Below are positions 9,950 to 19,180 of a DNA stretch of 64,000 nt, piece after piece; position 1 is the first letter of the stretch, and each line of letters starts with the position of its first letter. Origin of the DNA: Rhodoferax saidenbachensis (GTDB lineage Bacteria; Pseudomonadota; Gammaproteobacteria; Burkholderiales; Burkholderiaceae_C); contig NZ_CP019239.1 of the NCBI RefSeq assembly GCF_001955715.1, positions 1,364,001 through 1,428,000 on the forward strand, read 5' to 3'. Position numbers and translations under genes: made by a program. A model generated the notes under the pieces. The model was not told the DNA's origin. It was given only the letters and a program-made list of their open reading frames with translations, and made no database searches.

Positions 9950-10408
9950 ATGGCCCATGAAAACACTCCCTACAGCTACCGACAAGACGCACTGGTGCCC
10001 CACTTCCCCGACGACAAGCCCATCATCGTCTTCGATGGCATGTGCGTTCTGTGTTCAGGCTGGGTGAATTTCGTGCTCAGCCATGACACGCGAGCAAAAT
10101 TCCGTTTGCTTTCCGCTCAAAGCGAGTTGGGTCAGGCTCTTTATAGGCATTACGGCCTGAGTCAAACCGATTTCGAAACAAATATCCTGATCGAAGATGG
10201 AAAGCCTTGGTATCGGCTGGACGGATCCATTCGCATGGCACAAGGGCTGGGGTTTCCCTGGAGTTTTGGGGGAGTAGCTCGCTTCCTGCCTCAGTCCTTG
10301 AAGGACTGGCTCTACAACCTCATTGCATCCAATAGGTACAAATGGTTTGGTCGCCGGGATACCTGCTACCTTCCGGACGCCCGATTTCAGGAACGATTTC
10401 TGAGCTGA
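9950..10408 (+). CDS. DUF393 (DCC family) thiol-disulfide oxidoreductase-like protein
   Basis: This 152-residue protein begins its domain with IIVFDGMCVLCSGWVNF (about residues 25-41), the DGxCxLC signature of the DCC/DUF393 family, with a CxxC pair that suggests thioredoxin-like redox chemistry. No signal peptide is visible. Eight bases separate its stop from the start of the dehydrogenase/DUF4166 gene, so the two probably form an operon. Both have visibly lower GC (about 53-55% in sampled lines) than flanking genes. The substrate is unknown. Confidence 0.85.
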   Translation: MAHENTPYSYRQDALVPHFPDDKPIIVFDGMCVLCSGWVNFVLSHDTRAKFRLLSAQSELGQALYRHYGLSQTDFETNILIEDGKPWYRLDGSIRMAQGLGFPWSFGGVARFLPQSLKDWLYNLIASNRYKWFGRRDTCYLPDARFQERFLS

Positions 10409-10416
10409 AAACTACC

Positions 10417-12108
10417 ATGAAGGTACTTGTTCTGGGCGGATACGGAATCTTTGGCGCGCGCCTTTGCGAAATCCTTGCGGCTGATCCTAGGGTGTCACTA
10501 GTCATCGCGGGTCGATCACTCAATAAGGCGCAGAAACTTTCCAGTACGTTGCCCCAAATTGCGACAGTCCATGCAATTGCCATTGACCGGGACTCTGACC
10601 TCCATGGCCATTTCATCCATATAAAGCCTGACTTGGTCATTGATGCCAGCGGACCCTTCCAGAACTACGGTAGGGATCCCTACAGGGTTGTTCAGGCATG
10701 TTTGGACTGCCATGTGAACTATATGGACTTTGCTGACGGTTCTGAATTCGTCAATAGCATTCACCAGTTCGATCAACAAGCAAAAGCCCAGGGGGTCTAT
10801 GTTCTTTCTGGAGTCAGCAGCTTTCCTGTGCTGACAGCTGCAGTAGTTCGAAGAATCACGAAAGGTTGGCACAAAGTCATCACCATACGAGGTGGAATTG
10901 CCCCGTCCCCCTATGCGGTGGTCGGCGAGAACGTGATCCGGGCAATTGCGGCATATTCTGGCCAGAAAATCCCTCTGGTTCGGGGTGGCGTGCAAACCCA
11001 TGGCTACGCCCTGACTGAAATCCATAACTACACCATCAGCCCGCCGGGCCGACTACCCCTGCGCAGGACCCGGTTTTCTTTGGTGGACGTACCCGACCTT
11101 CATGTGTTGCCCCAGCTTTGGCCTGATGTTCACGAAGTCTGGATGGGCGCAGGTCCGGTACCTGAGGTCTTGCATCGAATGCTCAACGGACTGGCCTGGT
11201 TGGTTCGGATTGGATTGATCCCATCGCTGAGGCCGTTTTCTCTGGTGTTCTATCACGCAATCAAAATCCTGCGTTGGGGCGAACACCGCGGAGGCATGTT
11301 TGTGGAGGTCAAGGGTACCGATTCGAATGGGAAGCCGGCTACCCGGTCATGGCACATGCTGGCTGAAGGGAATGACGGGCCCTATATCCCTTGTTTTGCT
11401 CTACAGGCGCTTGTCGAGCACGCGCTCGATGGTCAACCTCCAAAGCCTGGGGCACGACCAGCGTCCGGTGAACTGGAGCTTGAGGACTATGAGCGGATCT
11501 TCACCAAGCGAACCATTTATACGGGGGAGCGGCAAGACGTTACGAACATGGAAGCGCGCTCACCTGTTGAGCGAGTACTGGGACCTGCCTGGCAGCAACT
11601 TCCGCAGTCAGTTCGCGCGGCCCACACAAACACGAGATCAACTCGGGCCCTGAGTGGCTTGGCCAGCGTTGAGCGAGGCACAGGAATTTTGGCGCGTATC
11701 ACGGCGGGCATCTTCCGATTTCCCAAGGCAAGCAAAGAAGTGCCCATTACGGTTACTTTCGACCAATCATCCAGTCGTGAGATTTGGACACGGGATTTTG
11801 GTGGTCGGAAGTTCCAGAGCACTTTAAGCTCGGGAAGCGGGCGCAATGAGCACCTGCTTGATGAACGGTTTGGACCATTCAAGTTCGGCATGGCACTGAT
11901 ACTAGAAAAAGGGAGACTTAACTTTGTTGTTCGCAACTGGAGCTTCTTCGGCTTAAGCATGCCAAGGAGTTGGGCACCGTTTGGGGATAGTTATGAATGC
12001 GAGAAAGCTGAGATGTTCCACTTCCACGTAGAGATCAGGCACCCGTTGCTAGGCTTGGTTGTGAGGTACGTGGGCTACCTTGCTCCACGTATTCCAGAAA
12101 ATAGCTAA
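10417..12108 (+). CDS. saccharopine-dehydrogenase-like protein fused to DUF4166
   Basis: This 563-residue two-domain protein opens with a Rossmann NAD(P) loop (VLVLGGYGIFGARL, residues 3-16) followed by a saccharopine-dehydrogenase-type domain to about residue 370. The C-terminal 190 residues (from about ERVLGPAW) match the DUF4166 type, with a FxFxxxIRHPLLG-like ending. The reaction is unknown; such proteins are probably not lysine-pathway enzymes. The start at 10417 gives the family N-terminus; the open frame extends upstream to 10342 but overlaps the DUF393 gene. Lower GC than neighbours suggests later acquisition. Confidence 0.82.
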   Translation: MKVLVLGGYGIFGARLCEILAADPRVSLVIAGRSLNKAQKLSSTLPQIATVHAIAIDRDSDLHGHFIHIKPDLVIDASGPFQNYGRDPYRVVQACLDCHVNYMDFADGSEFVNSIHQFDQQAKAQGVYVLSGVSSFPVLTAAVVRRITKGWHKVITIRGGIAPSPYAVVGENVIRAIAAYSGQKIPLVRGGVQTHGYALTEIHNYTISPPGRLPLRRTRFSLVDVPDLHVLPQLWPDVHEVWMGAGPVPEVLHRMLNGLAWLVRIGLIPSLRPFSLVFYHAIKILRWGEHRGGMFVEVKGTDSNGKPATRSWHMLAEGNDGPYIPCFALQALVEHALDGQPPKPGARPASGELELEDYERIFTKRTIYTGERQDVTNMEARSPVERVLGPAWQQLPQSVRAAHTNTRSTRALSGLASVERGTGILARITAGIFRFPKASKEVPITVTFDQSSSREIWTRDFGGRKFQSTLSSGSGRNEHLLDERFGPFKFGMALILEKGRLNFVVRNWSFFGLSMPRSWAPFGDSYECEKAEMFHFHVEIRHPLLGLVVRYVGYLAPRIPENS

Positions 12109-12109
12109 C

Positions 12110-12150
12110 AACCTCAAACCTCAAACCTCAAACCTCAAACCTCAAACCTC
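12110..12150. repeat. 7-bp tandem repeat (AAACCTC, nearly six copies)
   Basis: Five perfect AAACCTC units (12116-12150) follow a partial one, starting directly after the stop codon of the DUF4166 gene. The rest of the gap to 12238 contains nothing I recognise. Such short tandem runs are slippage-prone. Confidence 0.95.
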
Positions 12151-12237
12151 ATTCCCATTGACCTTTTGCTGACCTCTGCCAGCCCAGATTCACCAACCAG
12201 TCAATTTCGGTGACCGATTGCTCTCAGTCTGATTCAG

Positions 12238-13125
12238 TCAATGCTCTTCCGCCGGGGTATCCGGTAGCGCCCGTGAACGCAACACCGTCGCCAAAATCCC
12301 GCTCGTCACAATGACCGCAATCCCGGCCCAGCCCGTCGGCGTAATGTGGTCACCAAACAGCGCCAGACTAAAGAACACGGCAAACACGATGCCCGCGTAC
12401 TGCATGCTGGCGACGACCAGCGTGGCGCCCTGGCTGTAGGCGCGGGTCATGCACCACTGGCCCAGCGAGGCGAGGATGCCGATGGGGACCACCCAGGCAG
12501 CGTCCTGCCAGGCTACCGAACTCCAGGGGGTGAATTGGGTAAACAACATTCCGGCGGCGCCCACCACGGCGCTGCCCACTGAAAAATAGAACACCGTGCG
12601 TTCTTCGGGCTCACCGATTTTGCCCAGGGCGGTGACTTGCATGTAGGCCAGTGCGGCCGCCAAGCCGGAGAGCAGGCCCACCACGCCGGCAAACAGCTGG
12701 TTCTGGTCCATGGTGGGGCGTAGTGTCATGACCACGCCGGTAAATCCCATGAGCACGGTACCGATCAGCGCGCCCTGGGGCTGGTTTTTTCCGTAGAGCA
12801 GGGCGCCGCCTACTACAAAGGCCGCCACCCAGACGCCGCTCATGTAGTTCAGTGTCATGGCCGTGGCCAGTGGCAGGTGGGCAATGGCATAGAACCAGGA
12901 GCCCAGCGAGATGACGCCAATGAAGCTGCGCCACATATGCATCATCGGTACCGGCGTGCGCAACGTGGCGCCGCGCGCGCGCACCACGATGCCCATGAAG
13001 ATGATGCTGACGATGCCGCGGTAGAACACCAGCTCAAACGTACCAAAGCTGTTGGATGCGTACTTGATGCCCACGGCCATCAATGCGAACCAAAAAGAGG
13101 CCAATACCATCCACAGGGCTTGCAT
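12238..13125 (-). CDS. EamA-family (DMT) exporter
   Basis: This 295-residue membrane protein has ten predicted helices in two EamA repeats (residues about 5-135 and 148-282). It begins MQALWMVLASFWFALMAVG, typical of drug/metabolite transporters in this bacterial family. The exported substrate cannot be told. An alternative TTG start at 13140 would add five residues; neither start has a clear ribosome binding site. A copy of the dispersed hairpin repeat lies just upstream, between this gene and the Rieske oxygenase gene. Confidence 0.88.
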   Translation of the reverse strand: MQALWMVLASFWFALMAVGIKYASNSFGTFELVFYRGIVSIIFMGIVVRARGATLRTPVPMMHMWRSFIGVISLGSWFYAIAHLPLATAMTLNYMSGVWVAAFVVGGALLYGKNQPQGALIGTVLMGFTGVVMTLRPTMDQNQLFAGVVGLLSGLAAALAYMQVTALGKIGEPEERTVFYFSVGSAVVGAAGMLFTQFTPWSSVAWQDAAWVVPIGILASLGQWCMTRAYSQGATLVVASMQYAGIVFAVFFSLALFGDHITPTGWAGIAVIVTSGILATVLRSRALPDTPAEEH

Positions 13126-13148
13126 GCTTTTAACAGTCAAAAAGTGCT

Positions 13149-13193
13149 GTAGCCCGCATATAGCGTGCGCAGTCAGCTATTAAATTAGTAGTG
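13149..13193 (-). repeat. dispersed hairpin repeat, copy 2 (intergenic)
   Basis: The blocks run TAGCCC, GCGCA, CAGCTAT and TAGTAG on the plus strand. It fills the gap between the Rieske oxygenase stop (13195) and the start of the EamA gene. Confidence 0.7.
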
Positions 13194-13194
13194 T

Positions 13195-14358
13195 TTAGAG
13201 GCTGGGTTTGGCTGCACCCAGGGTGCGGCGGTACCACTCGTGGAAGTGCTGCATGCCGTCTTCCATGGGGCTTTGGTAGGGGCCGACCTCGTTGTCGCCA
13301 CGCGCCAGCAGGGCGGCGCGACCGGCGTCCATGCGCTCGGCGATTTCATCGTCTTCCACGCAGGTTTCCATGTAGGCGGCCTGTTGGGCTTCGACAAATT
13401 CGCGTTCGAACGCGGCAATCTCTTCGGGGTAGTAGAACTCCACCATGTTCATGGTCTTGCCCACACCCATGGGGTAGAGCGTGGACACGGTCAGCACGTG
13501 GGGGTACCACTCGACCATGATGTGCGGGTAGCAGGTGAGCCAGATGGCGCCGTATTTGGGCGGCTGTCCGTTGCGGTAGTCGAGCAGGGCGTTCTGCCAG
13601 CGCTCGTAGACCGGGCTGCCGGCCTTACCCAGGCGGTTGGCCACACCCACGGTCTGCACCGAGTAGTGTTCCTTGAACTCCCAGCGCAGGTCGTCGCAGG
13701 TGACAAACTGGCCCAGGCCCGGGTGGAAGGGCCCGACGTGGTAGTCCTCCAGATAGACCTCGATAAAGGTCTTCCAGTTGTAGTTGCACTCGTGCATCTC
13801 GACCTTGTCCAGCACATAACCGTCAAAGCTCAGGTCGGCGCGCGGGCCCAAGTCGGCCATGGCGGCTGCGACGTCAAAGCCATTGGCCTCAAACAGCAGG
13901 CCGTTCCATTCCTGCAGCTTGTAGTTGTTGAGGTTCAGGCAGGGGTCTTGCGCAAAGTGGGGTGCGCCTATCAATGTGCCGCTCTGGCTGCCGTTGCCAC
14001 CCGCATGCGCGCCGCTGTAGGTCCAGCGGTGCAGGGGGCAGACGATGTTGCCGCTGGCAGCCCCTGTGGCGGTTTGGGTCAGGGAGCCGCGCCCTTGCAG
14101 CATCAGGGCCTGGCGGTGGCGGCAGACGTTGGAGATCAGTTCCACGCCGCCCGCATTGCGCACCAGCGCGCGGCCCTGCTTTTCCTGCGGCAGGGTGTAG
14201 TAGTCCCCCACGTTGGGGACGCTCAGGGTGTGCCCCACGTAGCGGGGCCCTTGCTGAAAGATACTTTGCATTTCGCGCTGGTAAAGCGCCGGGTCAAAGT
14301 AGCTTGAAACGGGGAGCTGGCTGTGGGCCTGCTGGAGTGGAAGGCTCAGGTCAGACAT
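13195..14358 (-). CDS. Rieske-type aromatic ring-hydroxylating oxygenase alpha subunit
   Basis: This 387-residue protein has the Rieske 2Fe-2S motif CRH then CPLH, with Cys and His pairs spaced as expected (about residues 78-110), and a C-terminal catalytic domain with the mononuclear iron ligands in LEDYHVGPFHPGLG (about residue 205). These enzymes hydroxylate aromatic or other small substrates using electrons from a reductase, none of which is nearby. The start at 14358 (MSDLSLPLQ) is chosen over an upstream TTG. Substrate is unknown; this orphan type is common in Comamonadaceae. Confidence 0.88.
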   Translation of the reverse strand: MSDLSLPLQQAHSQLPVSSYFDPALYQREMQSIFQQGPRYVGHTLSVPNVGDYYTLPQEKQGRALVRNAGGVELISNVCRHRQALMLQGRGSLTQTATGAASGNIVCPLHRWTYSGAHAGGNGSQSGTLIGAPHFAQDPCLNLNNYKLQEWNGLLFEANGFDVAAAMADLGPRADLSFDGYVLDKVEMHECNYNWKTFIEVYLEDYHVGPFHPGLGQFVTCDDLRWEFKEHYSVQTVGVANRLGKAGSPVYERWQNALLDYRNGQPPKYGAIWLTCYPHIMVEWYPHVLTVSTLYPMGVGKTMNMVEFYYPEEIAAFEREFVEAQQAAYMETCVEDDEIAERMDAGRAALLARGDNEVGPYQSPMEDGMQHFHEWYRRTLGAAKPSL

Positions 14359-14552
14359 GGTCGACCCCACAGAATGCGTGGAAAAATAGTTTGCACAGGT
14401 GTTGCACAACTCGGTCCTGGAAAGAGACAAAACCCCTGCAGGCAGGGGAATGAATGGCAGCTACCTCGAGAGCTGCGCGAGGGGGGATTGTAAGGCCCTA
14501 AAATCCCCCTTTGCCGGTCACAGACCGGTGCAACCACTTTTTGCCCATTTCC

Positions 14553-14798
14553 ATGCCCAAGGCTCCCGCCACCTCCTCCCCCGCCGCCACAGAGACCCTG
14601 AGTTACGAAACCGCCATGGCCGAACTCGAAGCCCTGGTGGCGCGGCTGGAGTCTGGCGACATGCCGCTGGAGCAATTGCTCAGTGGTTACCAGCGCGGTG
14701 CCGAGCTGCTGCAACTGTGCCGCAGCAAACTGCAGGCCGTGGAAGACCAGATCAAGGTGCTGGACGACGGCGCCCTCAAAGCCTGGAAAGCCCAATGA
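14553..14798 (+). CDS. xseB: exodeoxyribonuclease VII small subunit
   Basis: The 81-residue protein matches the XseB family: after a short Ala/Pro leader it reads [19 protein letters not shown] and then [13 protein letters not shown], the two-helix coiled core that binds XseA. The holoenzyme degrades single-stranded DNA. The gene overlaps ispA by 4 bases (ATGA), the usual xseB-ispA-dxs order. xseA is not in the window. The ATG at 14553 is chosen over a TTG at 14511. Confidence 0.93.
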   Translation: MPKAPATSSPAATETLSYETAMAELEALVARLESGDMPLEQLLSGYQRGAELLQLCRSKLQAVEDQIKVLDDGALKAWKAQ

Positions 14799-15748
14799 GC
14801 GCCGTGATGTCTGCACCATCCACAACCGTTTTCGCTTTAGACACCTGGAGCCGCACCCGTCTGGCCCAGGTCGAGCAGGCGCTGGAGCGCTGGGTTACGG
14901 CCGACGCGCCCCTGGGGCTGGACCATGGCGCCCCGGCGGCGCTGGTCGAGGCCATGCGCTACGCCGTGCTCGATGGTGGCAAGCGCCTGCGCCCGCTGCT
15001 GGTGCTGGCGGCCCACGAAGCCGTGGCGGCCAATGGTCACGGCTGCCCCGCTGCGGCACTGCGGGCAGCCTGCGCGGTGGAGCTGATCCACGCTTACTCT
15101 TTGGTGCACGACGACATGCCCTGCATGGACAACGACGTGTTGCGCCGGGGCAAACCCACCGTGCATGTGCAGTTTGGCGAGGCCAGCGCCCTGCTGGCGG
15201 GCGACGCACTGCAGGCGCTGGCGTTCGAGCTTCTTACGCCGCTGGACGAGTCTGTGCCCTGTGCGGTGCAGGCACGCCTGTGCAGTTTGCTGGCCCGTGC
15301 TGCGGGCAGCGCGGGCATGGCCGGTGGTCAGGCGATTGACCTGGCCAGCGTGGGGCTGCCCCTGACCGAAAACCAACTGCGTGAGATGCACCAGCTCAAG
15401 ACCGGTGCACTGCTCCAAGGCAGCGTCGTGATGGGCGCGCAGTGTGCCAACCCCACGCCGCAGGCGCTGGCAGCGCTGGAGGCCTATGGCGCAGCGATTG
15501 GCCTGGCCTTCCAGGTGGTGGATGACATACTGGACGTGACGGCCGACTCCGCCACCTTGGGCAAGACGGCGGGCAAGGACGCCGACAACGACAAGCCGAC
15601 TTATGTGTCGCTGATGGGGCTGCAGGCCAGCCAGGCCTATGCACAAGCCTTGTTGACCCAGGCACTGGACGTGCTGGACGCCAGCGGTCTGCTCGATACC
15701 GTGGCACTGCGCGCCTTGGCCGATATGGTGGTGAACCGCGCGCATTGA
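14795..15748 (+). CDS. ispA: polyprenyl synthetase (farnesyl diphosphate synthase)
   Basis: This 317-residue all-alpha prenyltransferase condenses isopentenyl diphosphate with allylic diphosphates to make farnesyl diphosphate. The first aspartate-rich motif appears as DDMPCMDND (about residue 106) and the second as DDILD (about 243); GGKRLRPLL binds the diphosphate. Product length is inferred from the bacterial short-chain pattern. It sits between xseB and dxs, which supplies the precursor pathway. Confidence 0.93.
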   Translation: MSAVMSAPSTTVFALDTWSRTRLAQVEQALERWVTADAPLGLDHGAPAALVEAMRYAVLDGGKRLRPLLVLAAHEAVAANGHGCPAAALRAACAVELIHAYSLVHDDMPCMDNDVLRRGKPTVHVQFGEASALLAGDALQALAFELLTPLDESVPCAVQARLCSLLARAAGSAGMAGGQAIDLASVGLPLTENQLREMHQLKTGALLQGSVVMGAQCANPTPQALAALEAYGAAIGLAFQVVDDILDVTADSATLGKTAGKDADNDKPTYVSLMGLQASQAYAQALLTQALDVLDASGLLDTVALRALADMVVNRAH

Positions 15749-15772
15749 ACGCATTGCTTCAGAATTTATAAG

Positions 15773-15826
15773 AAATAGGCCTCTAGCCCTTTAAAAATAA
15801 GCGCAAGCAGCTACAAAAAATATAGC
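15773..15826 (-). repeat. dispersed hairpin repeat, copy 3 (forms the dxs leader)
   Basis: The blocks are GGCCTCTAGCCC, GCGCAAGCAGCTAC and TATAGC. It ends on the base before the dxs start codon, so no conventional Shine-Dalgarno sequence precedes dxs. Confidence 0.8.
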
Positions 15827-17713
15827 ATGTCGAACACTTCCTACCCCCTGCTGCAAACCATCAACGCCCCCGCAGACCTGCGCGCATTGCCGCGTGCCGA
15901 GCTGCGCACCCTGGCTGACGAGCTGCGTGCCTATGTGCTCGACAGTGTCTCCCAAACCGGTGGGCACCTGAGCTCCAACCTGGGGACCGTGGAGCTCACC
16001 GTGGCATTGCACTATGTGTTCAACACGCCGGATGACCGATTGGTGTGGGACGTGGGCCACCAGACCTACCCGCACAAAATTTTGACGGGTCGGCGCGACC
16101 GCATGGCCAGCCTGCGGCAGATGGGTGGCCTGTCGGGCTTTCCGCAGCGGGCCGAGAGTGAATACGACACCTTTGGCACGGCGCACTCCAGTACGTCCAT
16201 CTCTGCCGCACTGGGCATGGCACTGGCCGCCCGCATTCAGGGCAAAGACAACCATTCGGTCGCCATCATCGGCGACGGCGCACTGACCGCCGGCATGGCG
16301 TTTGAAGCGCTCAACAACGCCGGTGTGGAAGACTGCAAGCTGCTGGTCATCCTCAACGACAACGACATGAGCATCAGCCCGCCCGTGGGGGCGCTGAACC
16401 GCTACCTGGCGCAGTTGATGAGTGGCCAGTTTTATGCAGCCGCCAAAAACGTGGGCAAGACGGTGCTCAAGGGCGCACCACCGCTGTTTGAGCTGGCCAA
16501 ACGCATCGAAGAGCAGGCCAAGGGCATGGTGGTGCCGGCCACGTTGTTTGAAAAATTTGGCTTCAACTACATCGGCCCCATCGATGGGCACGATCTGGAC
16601 TCGCTGATTCCCACGCTGGAAAACATCAAGCACCTGAAGGGACCGCAGTTCCTGCACGTGGTGACCAAAAAAGGCCAGGGCTACAAACTCGCCGAGGCTG
16701 ATCCCGTGGCCTACCACGGCCCGGGCAAGTTCGACCCTTCCATCGGCTTGCAAAAGCCTGCCGCTGCGCCCAAGCAAACCTTCACCCAGGTGTTTGGCGA
16801 ATGGTTGTGCGACATGGCCGCGCAAGACGAGCGCCTGGTCGGCATCACGCCCGCCATGCGCGAAGGCTCAGGCATGGTGGAGTTTGAAAAACGTTTCCCA
16901 GAGCGTTACTTCGACGTAGGCATTGCCGAGCAACATGCTGTGACTTTTGCCGGTGGTCTGGCCACGGAAGGCCTGAAGCCGGTGGTGGCGATTTACTCCA
17001 CCTTCTTGCAGCGCGCCTATGACCAGTTGATCCACGACGTGGCCATCCAGAACCTGCCCGTGGTGTTTGCGCTGGACCGCGCCGGGCTGGTCGGTGCCGA
17101 TGGCGCCACCCACGCCGGTGCGTATGACATTCCTTTCCTGCGCTGTATTCCCAACATGTCGGTGGCCTGTCCGGCCGACGAGAACGAATGCCGCCAGTTG
17201 CTCAGCACCGCGTTTGCGCAAAACCACCCGGTAGCGGTGCGTTACCCGCGGGGCGCCGGTGCCGGTGTGGCCACGCAGGAGAGCCTGGAAGGTCTGCCAT
17301 TTGGCAAGGGCGAGATCCGCCGTCAGGGCCGTGGCATTGCCATCCTGGCCTTTGGCACGTTGTTGTACCCGGCACTGGCCGCTGCGGAGGCGATGGACGC
17401 CACCGTGGTCAACATGCGCTGGGCCAAGCCGCTCGATGTGGAGTTGCTGCTGCAGGTCGCGGCACAACACCAGGCACTGGTGACGCTGGAAGAGGGCGCC
17501 GTGATGGGCGGCGCCGGCAGTGCCGTGACCGAGGCATTGCATGCAGCAGGTGTTGCCGTGCCCGTGCTGCAATTGGGCTTGCGTGACGAGTTCATCGAGC
17601 ACGGTGACCCTGCGCGTTTGTTGTCGCTGCAGGGGTTGGATGCGTCGGGCATCCAGGCGTCCATCCAGCGCCGCTTTGGCAATCTGCGCACGCCGGTGGT
17701 GCGCGCAGCCTGA
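15827..17713 (+). CDS. dxs: 1-deoxy-D-xylulose-5-phosphate synthase
   Basis: DXS joins pyruvate and glyceraldehyde 3-phosphate, using thiamine diphosphate, in the first step of the MEP isoprenoid pathway. The 628-residue protein has the cofactor motif [18 protein letters not shown] (about residue 146), a transketolase pyrimidine-binding domain (about 320-480) with the catalytic glutamate in [13 protein letters not shown], and a C-terminal transketolase domain. Length is normal. It follows ispA; the leader is supplied by a dispersed hairpin repeat. A GGCTGC/GCAGCC hairpin at 17738-17756 downstream lacks a U-tract. Confidence 0.97.
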   Translation: MSNTSYPLLQTINAPADLRALPRAELRTLADELRAYVLDSVSQTGGHLSSNLGTVELTVALHYVFNTPDDRLVWDVGHQTYPHKILTGRRDRMASLRQMGGLSGFPQRAESEYDTFGTAHSSTSISAALGMALAARIQGKDNHSVAIIGDGALTAGMAFEALNNAGVEDCKLLVILNDNDMSISPPVGALNRYLAQLMSGQFYAAAKNVGKTVLKGAPPLFELAKRIEEQAKGMVVPATLFEKFGFNYIGPIDGHDLDSLIPTLENIKHLKGPQFLHVVTKKGQGYKLAEADPVAYHGPGKFDPSIGLQKPAAAPKQTFTQVFGEWLCDMAAQDERLVGITPAMREGSGMVEFEKRFPERYFDVGIAEQHAVTFAGGLATEGLKPVVAIYSTFLQRAYDQLIHDVAIQNLPVVFALDRAGLVGADGATHAGAYDIPFLRCIPNMSVACPADENECRQLLSTAFAQNHPVAVRYPRGAGAGVATQESLEGLPFGKGEIRRQGRGIAILAFGTLLYPALAAAEAMDATVVNMRWAKPLDVELLLQVAAQHQALVTLEEGAVMGGAGSAVTEALHAAGVAVPVLQLGLRDEFIEHGDPARLLSLQGLDASGIQASIQRRFGNLRTPVVRAA

Positions 17714-17923
17714 AGGCATTCTTACAGGGGCCTGATAGGCTGCTCGACAAGCAGCCTTGCAGAATCCTGAAAGCGTTTTGTGCTGCGTGTGTTTTCAAGG
17801 GAAAACCCCCACAGTGCGAGGGGCGGCCGTTCCTACAATCCCCACTGACTCTTCGCAGTCCTCGCGGGTTGGCATAACCATATCGCGAGATGGATGGTTA
17901 CAACACATACCGGAGTACTACAT

Positions 17924-19003
17924 ATGGATCGTCGTTCAATTATCAAAAACGCTGGCATCGCTGGCGTTCTTGCCGCAGGTGCTGCACCTGCAGTGCATGC
18001 CCAGGCCGCCCTTCGCTGGCGTCTGGCTTCCAGCTTCCCCAAATCGCTGGACACCATCTTCGGTGCGGCGGATACATTCGCCAAAAAAGTGACCGAAATG
18101 TCGGGCGGCAAGTTCACCATCACCACCCACGCAGCCGGCGAATTGATGCCTGCTTTCGGTGTGGTGGATGGCGTCCAGAACGGTACCGTGGAAGTGGCCC
18201 ACACAGCGCCTTATTACTTCCATGGAAAGGATGAGGTCTTTGCCCTGGGTTGTGCCATTCCCTTCGGTCTGAACAGCCGCCAGATGACAGCCTGGATGTA
18301 CGAAGGCAACGGCCTGAAGCTGATGCGCGAGTTCTACGGCAAGTACAACATCGTCAACTTCCCTGGCGGCAACACCGGTGCCCAAATGGGTGGCTGGTAC
18401 CGCAAGGAAATCAAGTCGGTTAAGGACATCAAGGGTTTGAAATTCCGCGTGGGCGGTTTCGCTGGCCGTGTGATCGAGCGCATGGGTGGCGTGCCCCAGA
18501 ACATTCCTGGCGGCGAAATCTACCAGGCGCTGGAAAAAGGCACGATTGATGCAGCTGAGTGGGTGGGTCCTTACGATGATCAGAAGTTGGGCTTCAACAA
18601 GGTGGCTCCGTTCTACTACTACCCCGGCTGGTGGGAAGGCGGCCCCCAATTGGACTTCTTCATCAACGACAAGGCCTATGCCAGCCTGTCTGCGGAAAAC
18701 AAGGTCATTGTGGAATGCGCCGCCGCATTCGCCCACACCGAAATGCAGGCCAAGTACGACGCCAAGAACCCCAACGCGCTCAAGCAACTGGTGGGTGCCA
18801 AGGTCAAAGTTCTGCCTTTCCCCAAGGACGTGATGGATCTGGCTTTCAAAGAGTCCATGGCCCTGTACGCAGAAGTGGGCGCCAAGAACGAAAACTGGAG
18901 AAAGGTGTACGCAGACTACTCCGCTTTCCGCAAGGACCAGAACCTCTGGTTCCGCTTCACCGAAGCCCGTTTCGACAGCTTCATGCAAGCCCAGAAGCTG
19001 TAA
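17924..19003 (+). CDS. TRAP transporter substrate-binding protein (DctP type)
   Basis: This 359-residue periplasmic binding protein has a Tat-like signal (DRRSIIKNAGIAGVLAAG, residues 2-19) and cleavage near AVHAQ. The mature part matches the DctP family, with the conserved arginine region GLKFRVGGFAGRV (about 172) and PGGEIYQALEKGTIDAAEW (about 193). It would bind a small carboxylate or alpha-keto acid for the TRAP permeases encoded convergently downstream. GGAG at 17912 supports the start. A strong terminator follows. Confidence 0.93.
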   Translation: MDRRSIIKNAGIAGVLAAGAAPAVHAQAALRWRLASSFPKSLDTIFGAADTFAKKVTEMSGGKFTITTHAAGELMPAFGVVDGVQNGTVEVAHTAPYYFHGKDEVFALGCAIPFGLNSRQMTAWMYEGNGLKLMREFYGKYNIVNFPGGNTGAQMGGWYRKEIKSVKDIKGLKFRVGGFAGRVIERMGGVPQNIPGGEIYQALEKGTIDAAEWVGPYDDQKLGFNKVAPFYYYPGWWEGGPQLDFFINDKAYASLSAENKVIVECAAAFAHTEMQAKYDAKNPNALKQLVGAKVKVLPFPKDVMDLAFKESMALYAEVGAKNENWRKVYADYSAFRKDQNLWFRFTEARFDSFMQAQKL

Positions 19004-19024
19004 TCGAAAGATTCACGGCACAGC

Positions 19025-19050
19025 AAAAAGCCCCGCTTGCGGGGCTTTTT
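19025..19050 (+). terminator. intrinsic terminator after the TRAP binding-protein gene
   Basis: A GC-rich stem AAAAAGCCCC / GGGGCTTTTT with a six-base loop ends in a T-run. The A-run on the other side means it could also stop transcription arriving from the permease genes on the minus strand, although their own stop lies at 19181. Confidence 0.93.
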
Positions 19051-19180
19051 CTTTGGCCCGCATTTTGTCCTGTAGTGGGGTCTTTGCCTGCCCGGCAGCG
19101 GAGCACGGTATGGGCAAAAAAAGACCCGGTCCACGCAGTGTGCGCAGACCGGGTCGATGTGAAGTGGGTAAGAAGTGAGG

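Noticed and set aside
10342..10416. An upstream start for the DUF4166 gene
   Set aside because: It would overlap the DUF393 gene by 67 bases and has no family match; the Rossmann motif begins directly after 10417.
17738..17756. A dxs terminator
   Set aside because: The GGCTGC/GCAGCC hairpin lacks a following T-run, so it is not listed as a terminator.
17876..17899. AACCAT/ATGGTT dyad ahead of the TRAP binding-protein gene
   Set aside because: A six-base dyad with a 12-base spacer is too weak to call an operator.
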